From NCBI GenBank assembly GCA_944470555.2, contig OX104134.1, positions 73,278,678-73,342,677 of the forward strand: 64,000 nucleotides of DNA, written 5' to 3'. Positions 21,919 through 34,774 of the stretch are shown here, one piece after another (positions within the stretch are counted from its first letter, which is position 1; each line of letters starts with the position of its first letter). The notes under the pieces were generated by a model. That model was given only the letters and a program-made list of their open reading frames with translations. It was not told where the DNA came from and searched no databases. Both the position numbers and the translations under genes were made by a program. The stretch comes from Heterobilharzia americana. Its lineage: Eukaryota > Platyhelminthes > Trematoda > Strigeidida > Schistosomatidae.

Positions 21919-22639
21919 AACATTTTCCCATCACTTGCCGGTTATAGCCCCTGTTCTTGGCCGTCACCAGATAATTAACCCAATTGGCATAGTTTGTTGA
22001 TGTTTGTATTTTCCCCTTGATTATTACCCTAGATCAAACTGATTGGTCACTCTTCGTATATGAACCCCCTGAACAGACGCCTCAAGCTTAATTTTTTGAT
22101 GTTATTTGCTTCATGTCAGCCAGCAACGGAATCTGAGAAGCACATTTAATCCCATTTAAGACTTGTTAGCCGAATGTTCTGGAATCCTGTTGGGTGATCA
22201 TACTCTAGCTGAGACTTAAATCCAACAAACCACTTCAAACGCCGCTGTATTATCCACCAGGGTGTCAAGTCGGCTAACATGGACCATGCATTATAAGACT
22301 AGCTCAGTAGCGCCGGCAGACCACGGAAACAATACACTGAGTGATGGGAGACTACATATAAGACACGATCCAAGTGCAATATCTTCCCCAAAGCTGCATA
22401 TCAACATGATCTTGTTGGCTGGGGCGCCTGCAGCCCTCTACAGATGAAATAAGGGCAGAAATGGCCCAAAAGCAGACTGAGAGGGGGAGAATAACTCACT
22501 CCTAGAAAACAGGCCTTGAACATCCAGAGTGCCATCGCAAATGTATAACAGTTAGGCAGAAGTTTCCAGCCCATTAGACTAAGCATCTTAACCGGCTTCA
22601 TCAATCAAGGTGGAAAAGATTCACCGTAGGCGACGTTGC
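21919..22639. other. Nothing recognised
   Basis: No gene or match to other parts of the window was noted. Confidence 0.4.
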
Positions 22640-23020
22640 TAACTTTTGCGTGTATTTTGTTTTTCATCCTTGTAATGCATTCAAACGCTGACCGTTCGTT
22701 TTGTTTGACTTCATTCAATTTGTTTGTAAAGTCACACTGAAGACCCTGCTTTGACTGGTGTCACCATTGTATTTCGTTTTGGTTTGAAACTACAGTAGTA
22801 GTAAAAGTTGCGGGTTTGTAACTGAATTTCGTAAGTAGATATTTTGCTGTAAAGAACAATTTTCACAGAGCTTATATGCAACTCAAAGTACATTCGCTGT
22901 TTGACAACTAAGTGCTTTAGATTTGGTTGATCCTGGTTTTGGTTTTGGAACTCTGAAGATTCGTGTCTTCGTTACGTGCTACTTGAGGATTTTGCCGTGA
23001 CACTAAGTCTGGCTTTAAAG
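22640..23020 (+). mobile_element. BEL/Pao LTR-like fragment
   Basis: Similar in order and wording to 26040-26340, the sequence directly upstream of the degenerate BEL/Pao gag. Shared stretches include 'gcttcattcaattt', 'acagtagtag...', 'gaacaattttc', 'actgctttggatttggttg' and 'tcttcgtta'. No gag sequence follows it, so it is a solo or truncated LTR. Confidence 0.6.
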
Positions 23021-23699
23021 CTTAAAGCTACAGTCTACGACCTCCCCAAAAGGACATAAATGAAGATAGTTCAAGAAATTCTGCCCACAGCAGAAAATGT
23101 ATTGCACGTAAGCGAATACAGTGGGTGTGAAAAGAGTCAGCAGAATGGTCATTAGCTGATAAGATTCAGATTTGAAATCCCCATAGCAACAGAAAAATGT
23201 ACGAAATCAGAATCCGTCTTATGGAAAAACAGTCGATGCAGAGTGATAAGGATAGTTCTGCACAAAACTGATAAAAAGACAAGTTTTTAGCCACCAGGAT
23301 GCCCAGCAGTCGAAAAGTCGATTTCGTGGAAAAGCACACTAAATTAGCGCGTCGCCCTCCTAACAAAACAGGCCTATTCAATAGGCTGACATTGCAGATT
23401 AAAACCTGTTTGCAGAACCCCCACAAAAGAATTTAGCACTCACGCAGCGGTGATGCGAAATAAAAATTGGCGAGTAATACCAGCCCACAGCTTTGAATGT
23501 TGGCCCAGCAGCACTTGGTCAGCAATCACTACACTCGCGAAACACAAGGTAAGAAGTTCCGGGGGTTCCCAACTGACCGACAATGGCACTAAGAAACCTC
23601 TTAAAAGTGAGAGAAAGGCACTTACTGGAGGTTTTGTGAGCGACAAAGGTTCATAGTCTAAACGAAACTGGACCAATTAGGTAGAAAAAGGTAATCCTA
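23021..23699. other. Nothing recognised
   Basis: Unassigned sequence between an LTR fragment and a dispersed repeat; no gene seen. Confidence 0.4.
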
Positions 23700-24240
23700 G
23701 AAATAACAATAATGATATATTTCATACAACATAAGTTACATGAAAATAAACCAGTTTACAGGTCTGATCATTTTGGTAATGTGAACTGACTGTTATGTAC
23801 AATATCAAGCCACACAATAGACACCGTTCTTTCCAGTACATAAAAGATGCGCCTACAGTAAGAATGTTAATGCTTTGCAGACAGCCAAGAATGAAACAGG
23901 TAAACACCAGCATAATTGCTCATCATACTGAGGCAAGCTCAGTTCGAAAGTAGGAAATATTCAGCTATTGTTTGAATCTTCCAATATTCTTGAAGGTAGG
24001 GAGGGTAGTACTACTGTGACCTTGGGCTTTATGCGTTCATCATAAGGTCTAGATGGCATAGCGCACGCTGACAAATTAAACTACTAGGATTCCATATAGA
24101 TGAAGGACTGGTTGGGTAAGCTTGAAAAATGAATAACAAAAGAGAGCAGAAGACGAAATTCGGAACAGGAGCACAGAAATACTACGCAGAAGTACATCGA
24201 CCATGATACATGTGGGTGAGTTCATTGCACTGACTGCAAA
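23700..24240 (-). repeat. Dispersed repeat R3, copy 1
   Basis: Shares about 500 bp with 34775-35225 and, as a shorter part, with 33590-33790 and 49420-49770 (opposite strand). On the minus strand the repeat ends in 'gttgtatgaaatatat' followed by an att-rich tract, which looks like the tailed 3' end of a non-LTR element. Confidence 0.75.
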
Positions 24241-24639
24241 AGTTACTTGAAGAGGTATCAAACCTACTGTTTATAGATAAACTTATGGGGAAGAAGATGA
24301 AGGTGCATACAAAAGTAGTGGGAGCTAAACTGAAGCCGAAGATATCATTATGGAATAAAGAGAATAGAAGATTTTGGACCAGGCATTCACTTATGTGCAG
24401 AAAACCTATGTACAAAAGTTCACTGAAGTTATAGACATTTTAATAGAACTCATGCTTTTTGCCGTAATGGTAGCCACTCTTTATATGGTCATGACGGAGG
24501 GATGATCATGGTGTTGTCTGTTGAGTGTTGCCATACCAGGACTATAGAGACAATATGATGGTGCATGGTGAGCTGAGCTAGTAGACCTGGAGGATTTTTT
24601 TCGTTAACCTCGTCCTTTTTACTATCATTTTGTCGTCAT

Positions 24640-24905
24640 AAGCATGTTTTGTTTATTTGTACTGACAAAACCACCATTATCTTACGACGGAACACCGGCG
24701 TAAATTAATATCGGAAGAGAATTCTCACAACCATACAACACAGGTTATCTTTGTGTCTACTCGCTGGCTAGCAGCGGAGTTCAGGAAGCGCATTTCATCG
24801 CTTTGGGGACTCGTCAGCAGGGTGTACCCGCTGAGACTCAAACTCAGTTCCCATTGCTTCAAACGCTAAAGCGTTCCCCACTAAACCACAGGGGCACGAC
24901 ATAAA
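24640..24905 (-). mobile_element. tRNA-derived SINE-like element
   Basis: On the minus strand the 5' part reads 'gcccctgtggtttagtgggg' and later 'gagtttgagtctcagcggg'. These are well-formed box A-like and box B-like RNA polymerase III promoter elements about 35-40 bp apart, as in a tRNA. A tRNA-unrelated body runs down to about 24640, where the plus strand is T-rich. It does not fold as a real tRNA gene over its full length, hence a SINE. Confidence 0.65.
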
Positions 24906-25690
24906 CCTGCAACCGATTGTCGTATGAAAACGAAATATCTATTCATTTATAACCCCATACAAGTTATACCCAAAGGGACCTGTGACAAAAAACGCCAATA
25001 GTGGTAAGTCCACAGCGAGGCCCAAAACAAAAGCACCAGCCAGGAAGTGGATGGAGATGTTAGAGCCCTTCACGCTGAACCACTAGTTTTGGCTCCCCTA
25101 AGGCAACGGAAAATATACAATCAATCATTTGTGCAGCGTCCAGATATCAGCTATATATGTGGCACTGAAAAGCACTGAAAATAAGATGGTCTGGCTGATT
25201 CATCACCCCCGGGTGACCGTCCCGGGCACCATCCAGGTACAGATCCCAAACGGATTGCTCCCACTGAAACAAATAAAAACACCAGAAACTCCACTTGCAT
25301 TGAACTAAACTATGAATACCTGACTAAGCCGCTCGCACTTGTCGCATCGACCACACACGTTTTCATTCCCTGTGATGAAAGTGATGCCACATAAGGTCAC
25401 TTTACTGTCTATTTGCTACTGAGATAGCCCAGGAACTCTATAACCGCAGATGTGCAGGAATGTAAGCCACGAAATACAGGCTCACCATGAGACATTCAAT
25501 CTTGCGATGCTAGGTTACCGATGGTTTGGCTGATGAATTCAAAAGCTTTACCCATTGTAGTCCCCCTCACTTATGTATACACATAACAGATGCCAGCTTC
25601 GTCAGTTGCAAGCTGCCGGTACTTAGGGGGGCCGTATTTATATTAAACCGCCGTCAATGATTCCACTGTTCCCTGATACGGTTTGAATAC
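24906..25690. other. Nothing recognised
   Basis: No gene or clear repeat was identified; probably old transposon debris. Confidence 0.35.
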
Positions 25691-26011
25691 ATGGTGTGAG
25701 GAAAGGGCCTTCAACAGCGTCGACCGAGAAGTAATTTGGCAACGGCTCTAACACCACGGAATACCACAAACCCCTATCAACCCCATTCAACAACTATATG
25801 AAGACGCCACATGCCAAGTACCTCACAATGGGAAGTTGAGTGATGCCTTTGAAGTGAAAACAGGAGTGAGACAAGGCTGTCTAATATCATCCATGATCTT
25901 CTTGATTGTGGTTAACTGGATGATGCAGCAAACAGTGAGGAGCGAGAAGAGGGGGGTCCGATGCACCGGGGAAAAGATCCTAGAAGACTTGGGTTTCGCC
26001 GATGATGATCC
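25691..26011 (+). pseudogene. RTE-B reverse-transcriptase fragment
   Basis: Aligns with the RT region of the right-hand RTE-B copy (minus strand 52190-52440): the 'AFNSVDREVIW'-like segment, then 'GVRQGCLISS' and the palm up to 'FADDD'. It is less damaged than the two long B copies in this part. It ends abruptly at 26012, where BEL/Pao LTR-like sequence starts. Confidence 0.75.
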
Positions 26012-29000
26012 ACGTCTAGTTGTTGAATGTGTTTTGATTTGCTTTGGTGATGTATTCAAAAACACTGACCACTCATTTCGTTTAACTTCATTTAATTTGC
26101 TTGCACAACCATATTTAACCACTCGTTTCGATTGGTGCTACAGTTGTATTTCATTTTGGATATAAACTGCAGTAGACGTTAAAACTGAAGAACAATTTTC
26201 GCAGGGTTCACTTACTGTTTGAACACACATTCACTTTTTGGCAACCAACTGCTTTGGATTTGGTTGGTTTCGCTCCAGGTTTTGGGGACTCCGAAAATTT
26301 GTATCTTCGTTATGTGCCACTAAGCGGATTTCTTCGATTTTGGCTCTGCTCATTTGGCTGAAGACTTGGTTCGTTCCCATTTGGAATTAAGTTTCAATAT
26401 TTGGAATATTCTGCCCCCTCAAATATGCCTTCGGATCACGGAAATCGATCTGCTAAACGAGTTCATAATGCTGGATCTAAACATAGGAGAAAAGCTCCAC
26501 ATATGGACAATAATCTGGAACTTTCAAATGATTTGAGTGATGATAAAGAAGATAATGTGAGCGTGGATGGTATTAGTATGCATGGTTCATGTAGTATGCC
26601 CAACTGTATTAATTATCAAGCACCTAGACCATCGTCGGAGAGGAAAGGTCACAAAAGGAATTAAGATCAAACGCCGCGTCGTATGATGACGCAGTGGAGT
26701 TGAGGATATGACAAGCAGTCATTCTAGGTCTAGGTATGCCGTAGGATTACCCGAGGCCAGTGATATACAATATAACTTTGTATCATGTTTGAGAGATTGT
26801 TTGGCCCTGATGGCGAACATCTCTTTACCAAGGATAGAGCTGATGTGCTTTGTAGACAGCCCAATCAGTACCAGTTATTTACGAGTCAGGTTAGAAATAC
26901 AATAGAGGCTAAACTTACTGACGAAGGTCAAATGCTGCCCTATCTCCCACACTTTTGCGGAGGGAAGGCAAGGACAGCATAGAAGCATGTTTTTCGCTGC
27001 CCGGGATATGATAGAGCTTAAGAAATCCTTCGCGATTTGTTTGGACAGGAGCATATGATTCCTCGATCACTTATTGATGACTTCGTTAGAAATAGATAGC
27101 AGATGGAGAGTACTGCCGAGGCTTTGAATGATTTCTCTGTGAAGCTTAGAAACGTACAAACAATGTTGTCGCGGGCCGGCTATGTCACCGATTTGAATTC
27201 GCCGGTCAAATTGGAGGCTATTGTTGATCAGTTACCTACAGGCTTGCAAGGTGGATGAGCTGACGTAGCGGACAAGATTCCCGTCACTGGGAGGGGACCC
27301 TAACTTGAGGGCTTGGTTTGCTTCGTTGAGGAGAGAGCTAGAGTAGCTTGTGCGAGACGTGGGTTGTTGATGAGAGGCAAGTTGGGAGGCGATCGGGTGA
27401 AGGGTTCTGGATCAGAATCCAGCAGTAGGTCACACTGCAACTTGGTGGAGGTGCTGTTCAATCGACACGTGATAGAGCCGCACGTAATACGAGCTGCTTC
27501 TTATGCCACAAACCCCACAATCTACCTGAAAGTCCGAAGCTTTTGAAAATGCCGACTGACGAAAGGAGATCGGTGGTCAAACAACTTGGTGTCTGCTACA
27601 ACTGTCTAAAGAAGGGTCACATACCTTAATTTTGCGATTCCTGACTTAAATGAAAGTTTAAGGATTGCAAAGTGAATCGCCAACCCTTGTTGCATGTGGC
27701 GGACACTGGGTCAGAAGTAACTGGATCAATGGCCCACTTGACGGGGAAGTAAGGCCTCCCAAAGTGAATTTAGGAGCCGTCCCTGTGAGACTAACGGGTC
27801 CAAAAGGAAGCACTGAAACTTATACGTTACTGGATAACGGATCGGACACATCGTTGATGTTAGTAAACATTGACAAGGATCTTAGCCTTATCGGTAGGAA
27901 GTCCCCTGAGTGTGACCACGGTCACTGGGACTTCCCAGCGCAAGTGCTTGGAAGTGAGTGTGGAGCCCTGCTCGTCGGGTGGACAGGGTTCAGTGAAGGT
28001 GCAAAGGGCTTACACTGTTAGTCACTTACCAATATCAGGGACACATACTCTGTCTGAATGGCAGATTAAGGTGGGGAGTCACTTGAAGGACACTGAACTA
28101 TCTCGGCCGCACAGTGGTACTGTTGGAATCCTAATCGGATGCAATGTTCCGGATGTGCATTAGGCCTGGGAACAGCGTATTGAAAATAGAATTCAACCGT
28201 TCGGAATAAAAATCCACTTGGGTTTGGTTGTATTGGGTCCGAAGCAAGAAAAGTCCCCACATAACGTCGCCTTTCGCCGGTGTTCGAAGGGCTGTAATGT
28301 ATCTGATAGTCTAGACGGGTTGTATGCTCATGAGTTCAAAGATATTAGCTGCTCCGGCGCAACCATCTCTGTGGAGGATAAAAGGGCATTTGAAATTGCG
28401 GACCGTTCCTCTAAATTAGCCGAGGGACATTTCAGGGTTAGGCTACCCTGGCGATTTGACAAACCTAGTCTACCTGACAATTATGTAGCGGCTAACATGG
28501 ACTTGAGTGTTTAAATAAACGCTTAGCAAAAAATAGCGATCTACTCGAGAGGTATAAAGAAGCCAGCAGTCTTTCTGGGGTACGCTTGAGATTTGGAGCT
28601 TGGGCCATCGCTACTGCAAGTCATGCAAAAGAAGTGTTCTTGCAAGTCAGGATTCCGAAACATGACATACTAGTATTTCGTCTCTTGTCAGGGGGGCATG
28701 GTAACACGGATCTAGAAGCTAATGAACGTCAGCCAACTGTTCATCAATTTGGCGTGGTCTCACTGCCTCTGTGCGCGAACTGTGCTCAGGAAAACCATAC
28801 AGGCTTCCTGTGTCGGAGAGCATAGTGCAACCAAAGAGGCTGATGATGAAAGGTTCATTGCAGACTGTTTATCTACCACTGACGGCAACTCGAACACCAT
28901 TCTCCTAATCCACCGGTCACGGCATGTTTTTCATGCAGAAACTTCGCACCCAAACAGGGAGATCGGCAACTGTTTACAGGTTGTACGGTTGATACCTCAA

Positions 29001-29130
29001 AGTGAACGAAGCCAGGCAGTAGGAAATATTGGTATAGAGAAGATACCAACAGATCGCACGTTAGGTTTACTTAAGGGTACCCAAGAGGGATATTCAGCGA
29101 TAAGGGGTCGAAACTAATAGGGGCCAAGAA
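26012..29130 (+). mobile_element. Degenerate BEL/Pao retrotransposon (5' LTR, gag, protease, part of RT)
   Basis: An LTR-like segment (26012-26400) is followed by remnants in BEL/Pao order: gag ('LFTSQVRNTIEAKL...GKART', 26785-26982), a zinc-knuckle segment near 27590, protease 'LLDNGSDTSLM' (about 27830), 'ILIGCNVPDVH' (about 28130) and RT pieces (28560-29115). Frequent stops and frame changes show it is ancient. RNase H, integrase and the 3' LTR were not found. A decayed RTE-A copy follows. Confidence 0.82.
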
Positions 29131-29169
29131 TAACCCGGATGAATACTTGCGAGAACGGAAAGGCGAAGT

Positions 29170-32100
29170 GGTCCACAGTAACTTGGACCCACAGCACCAT
29201 CTTCTGCAGCTTGACGTGGTGGTCAAGTTTGCTAATTACAAAGGCCCAACGAGTTACCTCCTCATTCGAGGTCCTGCTATTTTTGAAGGTCCGTTGATTA
29301 CTGGTTGGCCTAAGAGGGTCACCACTATTTTATAAGTTGCTACGCTTTGCTGGTGTCCAAGGAAGATGTCGTACTGCTGACTGGACAAGGGTATGACAGC
29401 AGGGAGGTGTCTCTCTTTGATGACCAAGAGTGTCAGGAAAACGCTGCCTTCCCGACGACAAGAGAAGGGTTTGTGAAGAGCCAGCCCAAAAAACAGCACA
29501 TTCCCCCGCAGCATGCCGGTGCCTACAAAAACGATTCATAGTCACCTTCAAACACGAAAAGGCGAAATCTCTGGCCCTCCAAAAGACCAGGTGTCCCGTG
29601 GGCTCTACGGCCACGTATTATCCCTTATTTCTCGGGTACCTCCAGCAGGATTAGCCTCCCACGTTGTGTGAAACAGGAAAGTGTCAACTATCCGCATGCT
29701 TTCAGCACACATGACCAAAATCAAATATGACCTATTTCTTTCGAATCTGTCCCCTCTGTTGCCTTCACCTACCGGCACCAATATTAGACCTCCTATACCC
29801 CCCCAAACTCTCGGTCTATGACATTACCGCTCTTTCCAGAGTACCGGTCTGGACTCCGATCACGCGCTAGAACGGTCTGGTGTTTGTCTGCGATTTGCTG
29901 GATGCGGGAAGCAGACGAAATCCTGCCCGTGATCGACTGGAAGGAGAAGAAGCCAAGTGAGCGCTCCAAGAAGAGTGAGCCATGTGTCTACCGAAAGTGA
30001 CAAAAATGTTCGTTTTGTGGAAACCCGAATTGGCCATAAGTCTGATGTATAAATTATGGAAACGGATGGTTCCCTAAACTTGTTAATATCACTGCCCCGT
30101 ACCTATCGCCCAGGCGGTTACGGCGATGCGGGTTCATAGTCGAATTCACAAAAAACAAACTAGGATATCAATCCTGTAAATAACCACTATGTGACCGGCC
30201 CAAAGGTTATGTCGCTTGGGCTCTAAAGTCATACACTAACTCCTTATAATATACCTCAAGAAGAATCAGATTTACGGTGTGTGGGCAGCCGGGAAGTGTC
30301 AGTTGCCTTCACACCTCCATCGACACTCAAATTCCCTGAGATAGTGATCAATCTCCCGCATTTTTGCCTTCTGACCGTCCACATCTATCGGTGTATAATT
30401 CCACACCATGTCTACACTCTTCCCGGTCTGCAGCTTTTGATAAAGACTCAAGTTGATGACACAGCATCTATGGTCTCCTGAAGCCGTTCGTGAGACCGCA
30501 TATTGGAACTTTCAATATCTTCAACCTCCGTGAAATCGACCAATGCAATGTTGCGTTGTTTCGAGGATATTTGTGTCTGCACCTTAATAGGCGATTGGGA
30601 ATTTCCGTGACTGGATCGTTGTGAGCGCTACTTGGCGCTGAGAATACTAGGGCTGACTTCAGTGAGTAGCCGACCAGAAGGTTATTGCAAGAGAATAATT
30701 GTGCTCGCGAATAAGAAGAGTCCTGATGCCATCGCCAGTCTGCTGTAAGATCATGGCGTTGAAGAATGTTTCCAGCTCTCAAGGTGGTAAGGAAGGCTCA
30801 TTCGATTTCAAGTGCTCCTTCTGAACGCATTCCTGCAAGTTTGGGGCACAGTAGGGAGTGGAAGCAACTGATGTGTATGCTGAAGAGAAGCATACACAAT
30901 GACGACGATCAGTGATGGTTAGCGAAGACTGAAGTCATGAAGTTAGCAACAGCGATAGGAAACAGTGGACAGCTGTTCAGATTTGTCGGGCAAAGTGGGG
31001 CTAAAAAGTCACTGTTTAGTGGGAATATGTTGGAGGATGATGGTCTTGTGATTCATTCGTAGACGCGTATATCAAACTGGGGAAGAAGATAGAAATCCAC
31101 TCAACACTTACATTCAGGTCCTTGTAGTAGGCAATAAGCCACCTATTTGATGGGGGTTTTTTGGTACTCTATACCCGCCCAAACCTCGGCAGGTGGACTG
31201 GAGCTCAAAACTATGTCACATCGATAAGAAGTCAAATGCCCAGACCACAAAAAACTGCAGGTCCACAAATTGTATCGGGCTCCGACATTGTGTATTATGC
31301 TTCAACTAAGACAGGATTCAACCTCGTCTATTCGGGCGAGTGTCTCACGAATAGTGGTGCGAAGTAAATACATGACTGTTAAAGTCTGTCGAAACAGCTG
31401 TGAAGATAGTTGATGACCTGCATCCAAAGGTTGCGGAATGTCAATAGATCTCCGTAACCTCATCCGAGTGATTGACGCGAGAAGACTGATTCCAACTGAC
31501 TCTGATCACAATGAGGAGCAAAAGCAGACCAGACGTAAATTGACTAAGAGTCTTCACAATGATTGCTAGCAGTGGTGGGTGTTGAACGCGAAAGAGATGC
31601 AGCATGCATCAAGAATGGGTAATAATCGGTAATAATTTAGCCTCATTAGGGATACCGAGGTGAAGACGATGCTTAGTGAAACCATCACCGATAAGGATGA
31701 TATCCTGATAATCTTCCAGGACAGATGTCTAGAACACTGGCTCGAACACTTTGAAGGGGAGTTCTATTGGCTCACAGCAACAATTCAGTCACGCGGTCAC
31801 TGACTAGCCTGAATGTGAATGGCATGTAGATGTCGGTCATCCAACTCTCCTTGAAGTTGAGAAGGCTGTTTCTAACCTGAAACGATGCAAAACAGTAGGA
31901 CCGGACAGTTTGCCACCCGAAGTTTGTAAGGATGGAGGTAGGAAATTCCTGATTAGACTGACGAAGGTACTAAATAGTGTATGGTGATCAGAAGTAGTAT
32001 CGTAAGCCTGTTCTGATTCACTGGTCATTCCAGTCTATAAATAGGGAGAGAAGTCCTCTTCTGACGACCATACGAGAACCACCTTGACTTATGTTGTGTT

Positions 32101-32303
32101 GAAGATCCTTGGATCTGTAGTTATCCGGCGTCTAAGTGGAGCTCGAGAAAAGTAGGCAGGTTTGAGACCTGTTTGAGTACGGATTAGCCAGATTTTCACC
32201 ATTTTTCAGGTTATGGAACTCAGGCCTACTTATCGACATCATGCAATTGTGATATTTCTTGACCTGGAAGCGGCACTCGAAACTGTCGACCGTGAGGTGT
32301 TGT
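29170..32303 (+). mobile_element. Old RTE-A copy, heavily decayed
   Basis: Follows the order of the full RTE-A copy: leader (29200-29680, 'cttgacgtggtggtcaagtttgc' against 'tttgacgtggtggtcgggcttgc'), traces of endonuclease and linker (30250-31700), then RT start (31850-32300, 'tttcttgacctggaagcggcactcg'). It stops at the RT position 'DREVLW', where a different RTE-A copy begins. No frame is usable. Confidence 0.75.
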
Positions 32304-33395
32304 GGTTCATTTGTCGTTCCCTTTGGACCATCCGGCCCCAAAAATACAAAATTTCAAAATCCTCATACTCAAAAGACTGCGTGTGACAGGCCTCAAGCAG
32401 ATGTCCGATGGGCTGTGCGGTCACACAAATCTCTTTCAGGTACCTTAAGAAGAAATAGCCTTCCACGGTGTGGGCAGCCGGGAAGTGTCAACCGCCCTCA
32501 CAACTCTGTCAGCATTCAAGTTTCTTCATACTGCTATCCGCCTACCCCATCATTACCTCTTAATCTTCCTTCACGTCTCTCAATTAACGATACTACACCG
32601 TCTTCAATTTCTCCTAGCTCTGTAGCCTTCGACAACGATGTGAGTCCACAGAACAGCATCTCTGGTCTCCTTAAACCACGCTCCAAATTACACATTGGAG
32701 TCTTCAATGTCCTCATCGTCCGTCAAATTAGTCAACAGACTTCGTTGGCAAAGACTCTAGCAACTCGGGCCATGGATGTGTGCTGTGTTTGTGAGACACG
32801 CATACAGGACAGGACCCAAGTGAGGTTATTCACCTGACCTCTCACGGCTAATCTGACGAATCCGTGAAATTCACCCTTCGAGTTTCTGGGGATTCGATGG
32901 CTAGCTCTCGTGGTCTAGCAGGTGTAGGTATAGCATTAAGCACTAGGGCAGAAAACTCACTACTAGACTGGATTCCAGTTGATAGTCGCCTCTGCGCTAT
33001 GCGACTGAACGGCACGGTGAGAACTAAAAGAATAGTGAGACTCGCCGTTGTCTCTTTGTAATCTGTGCTTACGCACCCACTAACTGCAGTTTAGAAGAAG
33101 TGAAGGAGTGGTTCTACCAAAAGCTGTCTAGCCTCCTCTCGAAAGCCAAACGTTCGGACGTGGTGGTTGTTGCAGGTGATTTCGACGCACAGGTGGGTAG
33201 ACTGAGTGAGGCAGACAGGCACTTGGGTAGCACTTTCGGCATCCCGGTTGAACGAACAGACAACGGTGATCGCCTACTACAACTGTGCTCAGATAACCGC
33301 TTATTTTTAGTTGACATAAAGAAAGGCACCGTCTGACGTGGCGTCCACCGAGCTCAACTTAGCGATGGACACAGATAGACTACATTGCCATTAGT
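32304..33395 (+). mobile_element. RTE-A 5' fragment (leader and endonuclease only)
   Basis: Begins inside the RTE-A leader (equivalent to 2579 of the full copy) and runs through the endonuclease to 'attagtcattgg' (equivalent to about 3673), then ends abruptly. It is almost identical to the minus-strand copy at about 11165-12270, including 'VVVAGDFDAQVG' and the 'DIKKGTV' stop. One base is missing near 33030 and there is a small duplication near 32810. A piece with 5' sequence but no 3' end is not the normal product of target-primed reverse transcription. Confidence 0.85.
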
Positions 33396-33589
33396 CATTG
33401 GCGGCAACTCACACTTCTGTGCCAGGTTCTACTTCGATTTTTCTGTCTGTCTGTCTATAGCTGCATCTTGTTCTTTAATGATAACTACCTGGAGTGGGAG
33501 AAACATACCCTTCCCGGACCATTCCAGAGTCGATGGAATAGCACATAACATTTCATGCTTCTTGTAGTCCGGAAGAAAAGATGCGTGCA

Positions 33590-33790
33590 GTAATAATAAT
33601 AATAGTAATAATATATTTCATACAACAAAGGTTATATGAACAAAAACCAGTTTATAGGTTTGATCACTTTGGTACTGAGAGATGACTATTATGTACAATG
33701 TTATGCTATACATTAGATGCTGTGACTTATGGCATATAGGAGGTGTGTTGAAGCAGGCTCAGTTCGAATTTGAAGCACGGTTGCTCTTCA
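33590..33790 (-). repeat. Dispersed repeat R3, copy 2 (short)
   Basis: Starts with an aat-rich tract and 'atatatttcatacaacaaagg', then follows the R3 sequence to about 'gctcagttcgaatttgaag'. It is truncated relative to copies at 23700 and 34775. Confidence 0.75.
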
Positions 33791-34774
33791 GTACATATTA
33801 GACACGCTTGTTATCAGTCATCTGAGACGTTCTCTGGCGACGCGAATTTGATCCGCGCCACAAAACATTTCATCCTCTGTACACCGATACTAATTAACGC
33901 CGTCGAGTTCATGTGTGGCAACATTAAACAACCCACTAAAATGCCCAGATGCCCCAGGATTGTTGGTGGAGACGCAATACTGTGTTGCTTCTCCAACTGT
34001 GGTAGGTGTTGTAATTTAATTGGTGCCTAAAATATTTTTCATGTCCTTAGAATTTACCACATACAGTAACATCATGAAAACAAGCTTTGCTCGAACAAGA
34101 CGCAAATCTGGCTCATAAACAAGCCAGCAGCCATTGGATAGTGAGTATCACTCTTTAAGTGTTAGGAATCATGCAGAAAGCCTTTTCAACGTGTGCTTAA
34201 CAACGGGTGGGTCTCGGCAGTTGGTCTTTAAGTAGCCCCAATATACAGCCACTATAACCCCTCATCATTGTGAATTCAATTTCAGTTGATAGAATGAGGT
34301 GAATGGATCACCCTCTTGATGACTGCTTCCCAGTTTTTATTGAGACTCAGCTTTCATTCCGCAACAGCATAGATAAAATACAGATTATCCATCGGCGGGT
34401 TTCTGTCTAGAATCTAGGTGGTTTGTTAGAGGCTAGTAAGCAGAGCTGTAGGTACACTCAGCTAATGCCAGAACCTAGCAGACGAAACAAGAGGATGAAA
34501 ACTTGGGCTGAAGATTCAACAAGCACAAGGATTATTTTGACTTTTAATGAAGGAAGGCAATCTACAAAACTCGGCAGTGTACAACAGTGGCCATCTACAA
34601 GCCTAAATATGGAGACATTTGTTGGGGCTGAGAGTGTATCACGAAAGAACTTCGTATTTCCAGATCAGCTGAGAAGGTTGAAGAAAGCAGCCACGTTAAA
34701 GGAGGCACTCAACGTATTCATGTAGGGGTTTCTGTGTCGAATGACTGGCTTTAATTCAAGACTGTAGGTAAGGG
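33791..34774. other. Nothing recognised
   Basis: Contains a 100-codon open frame (34423-34725) with no recognisable domain; probably chance. Confidence 0.4.

Noticed and set aside
21010..21978. Long open frames crossing 21419-21918
   Set aside because: They are open only because the Ns contain no stop codons; the flanking sequence is RTE-A on the other strand and unrelated sequence.
34423..34725. 100-codon frame between R3 copies
   Set aside because: No recognisable domain, low complexity of evidence and no splice or start context; not called as a gene.
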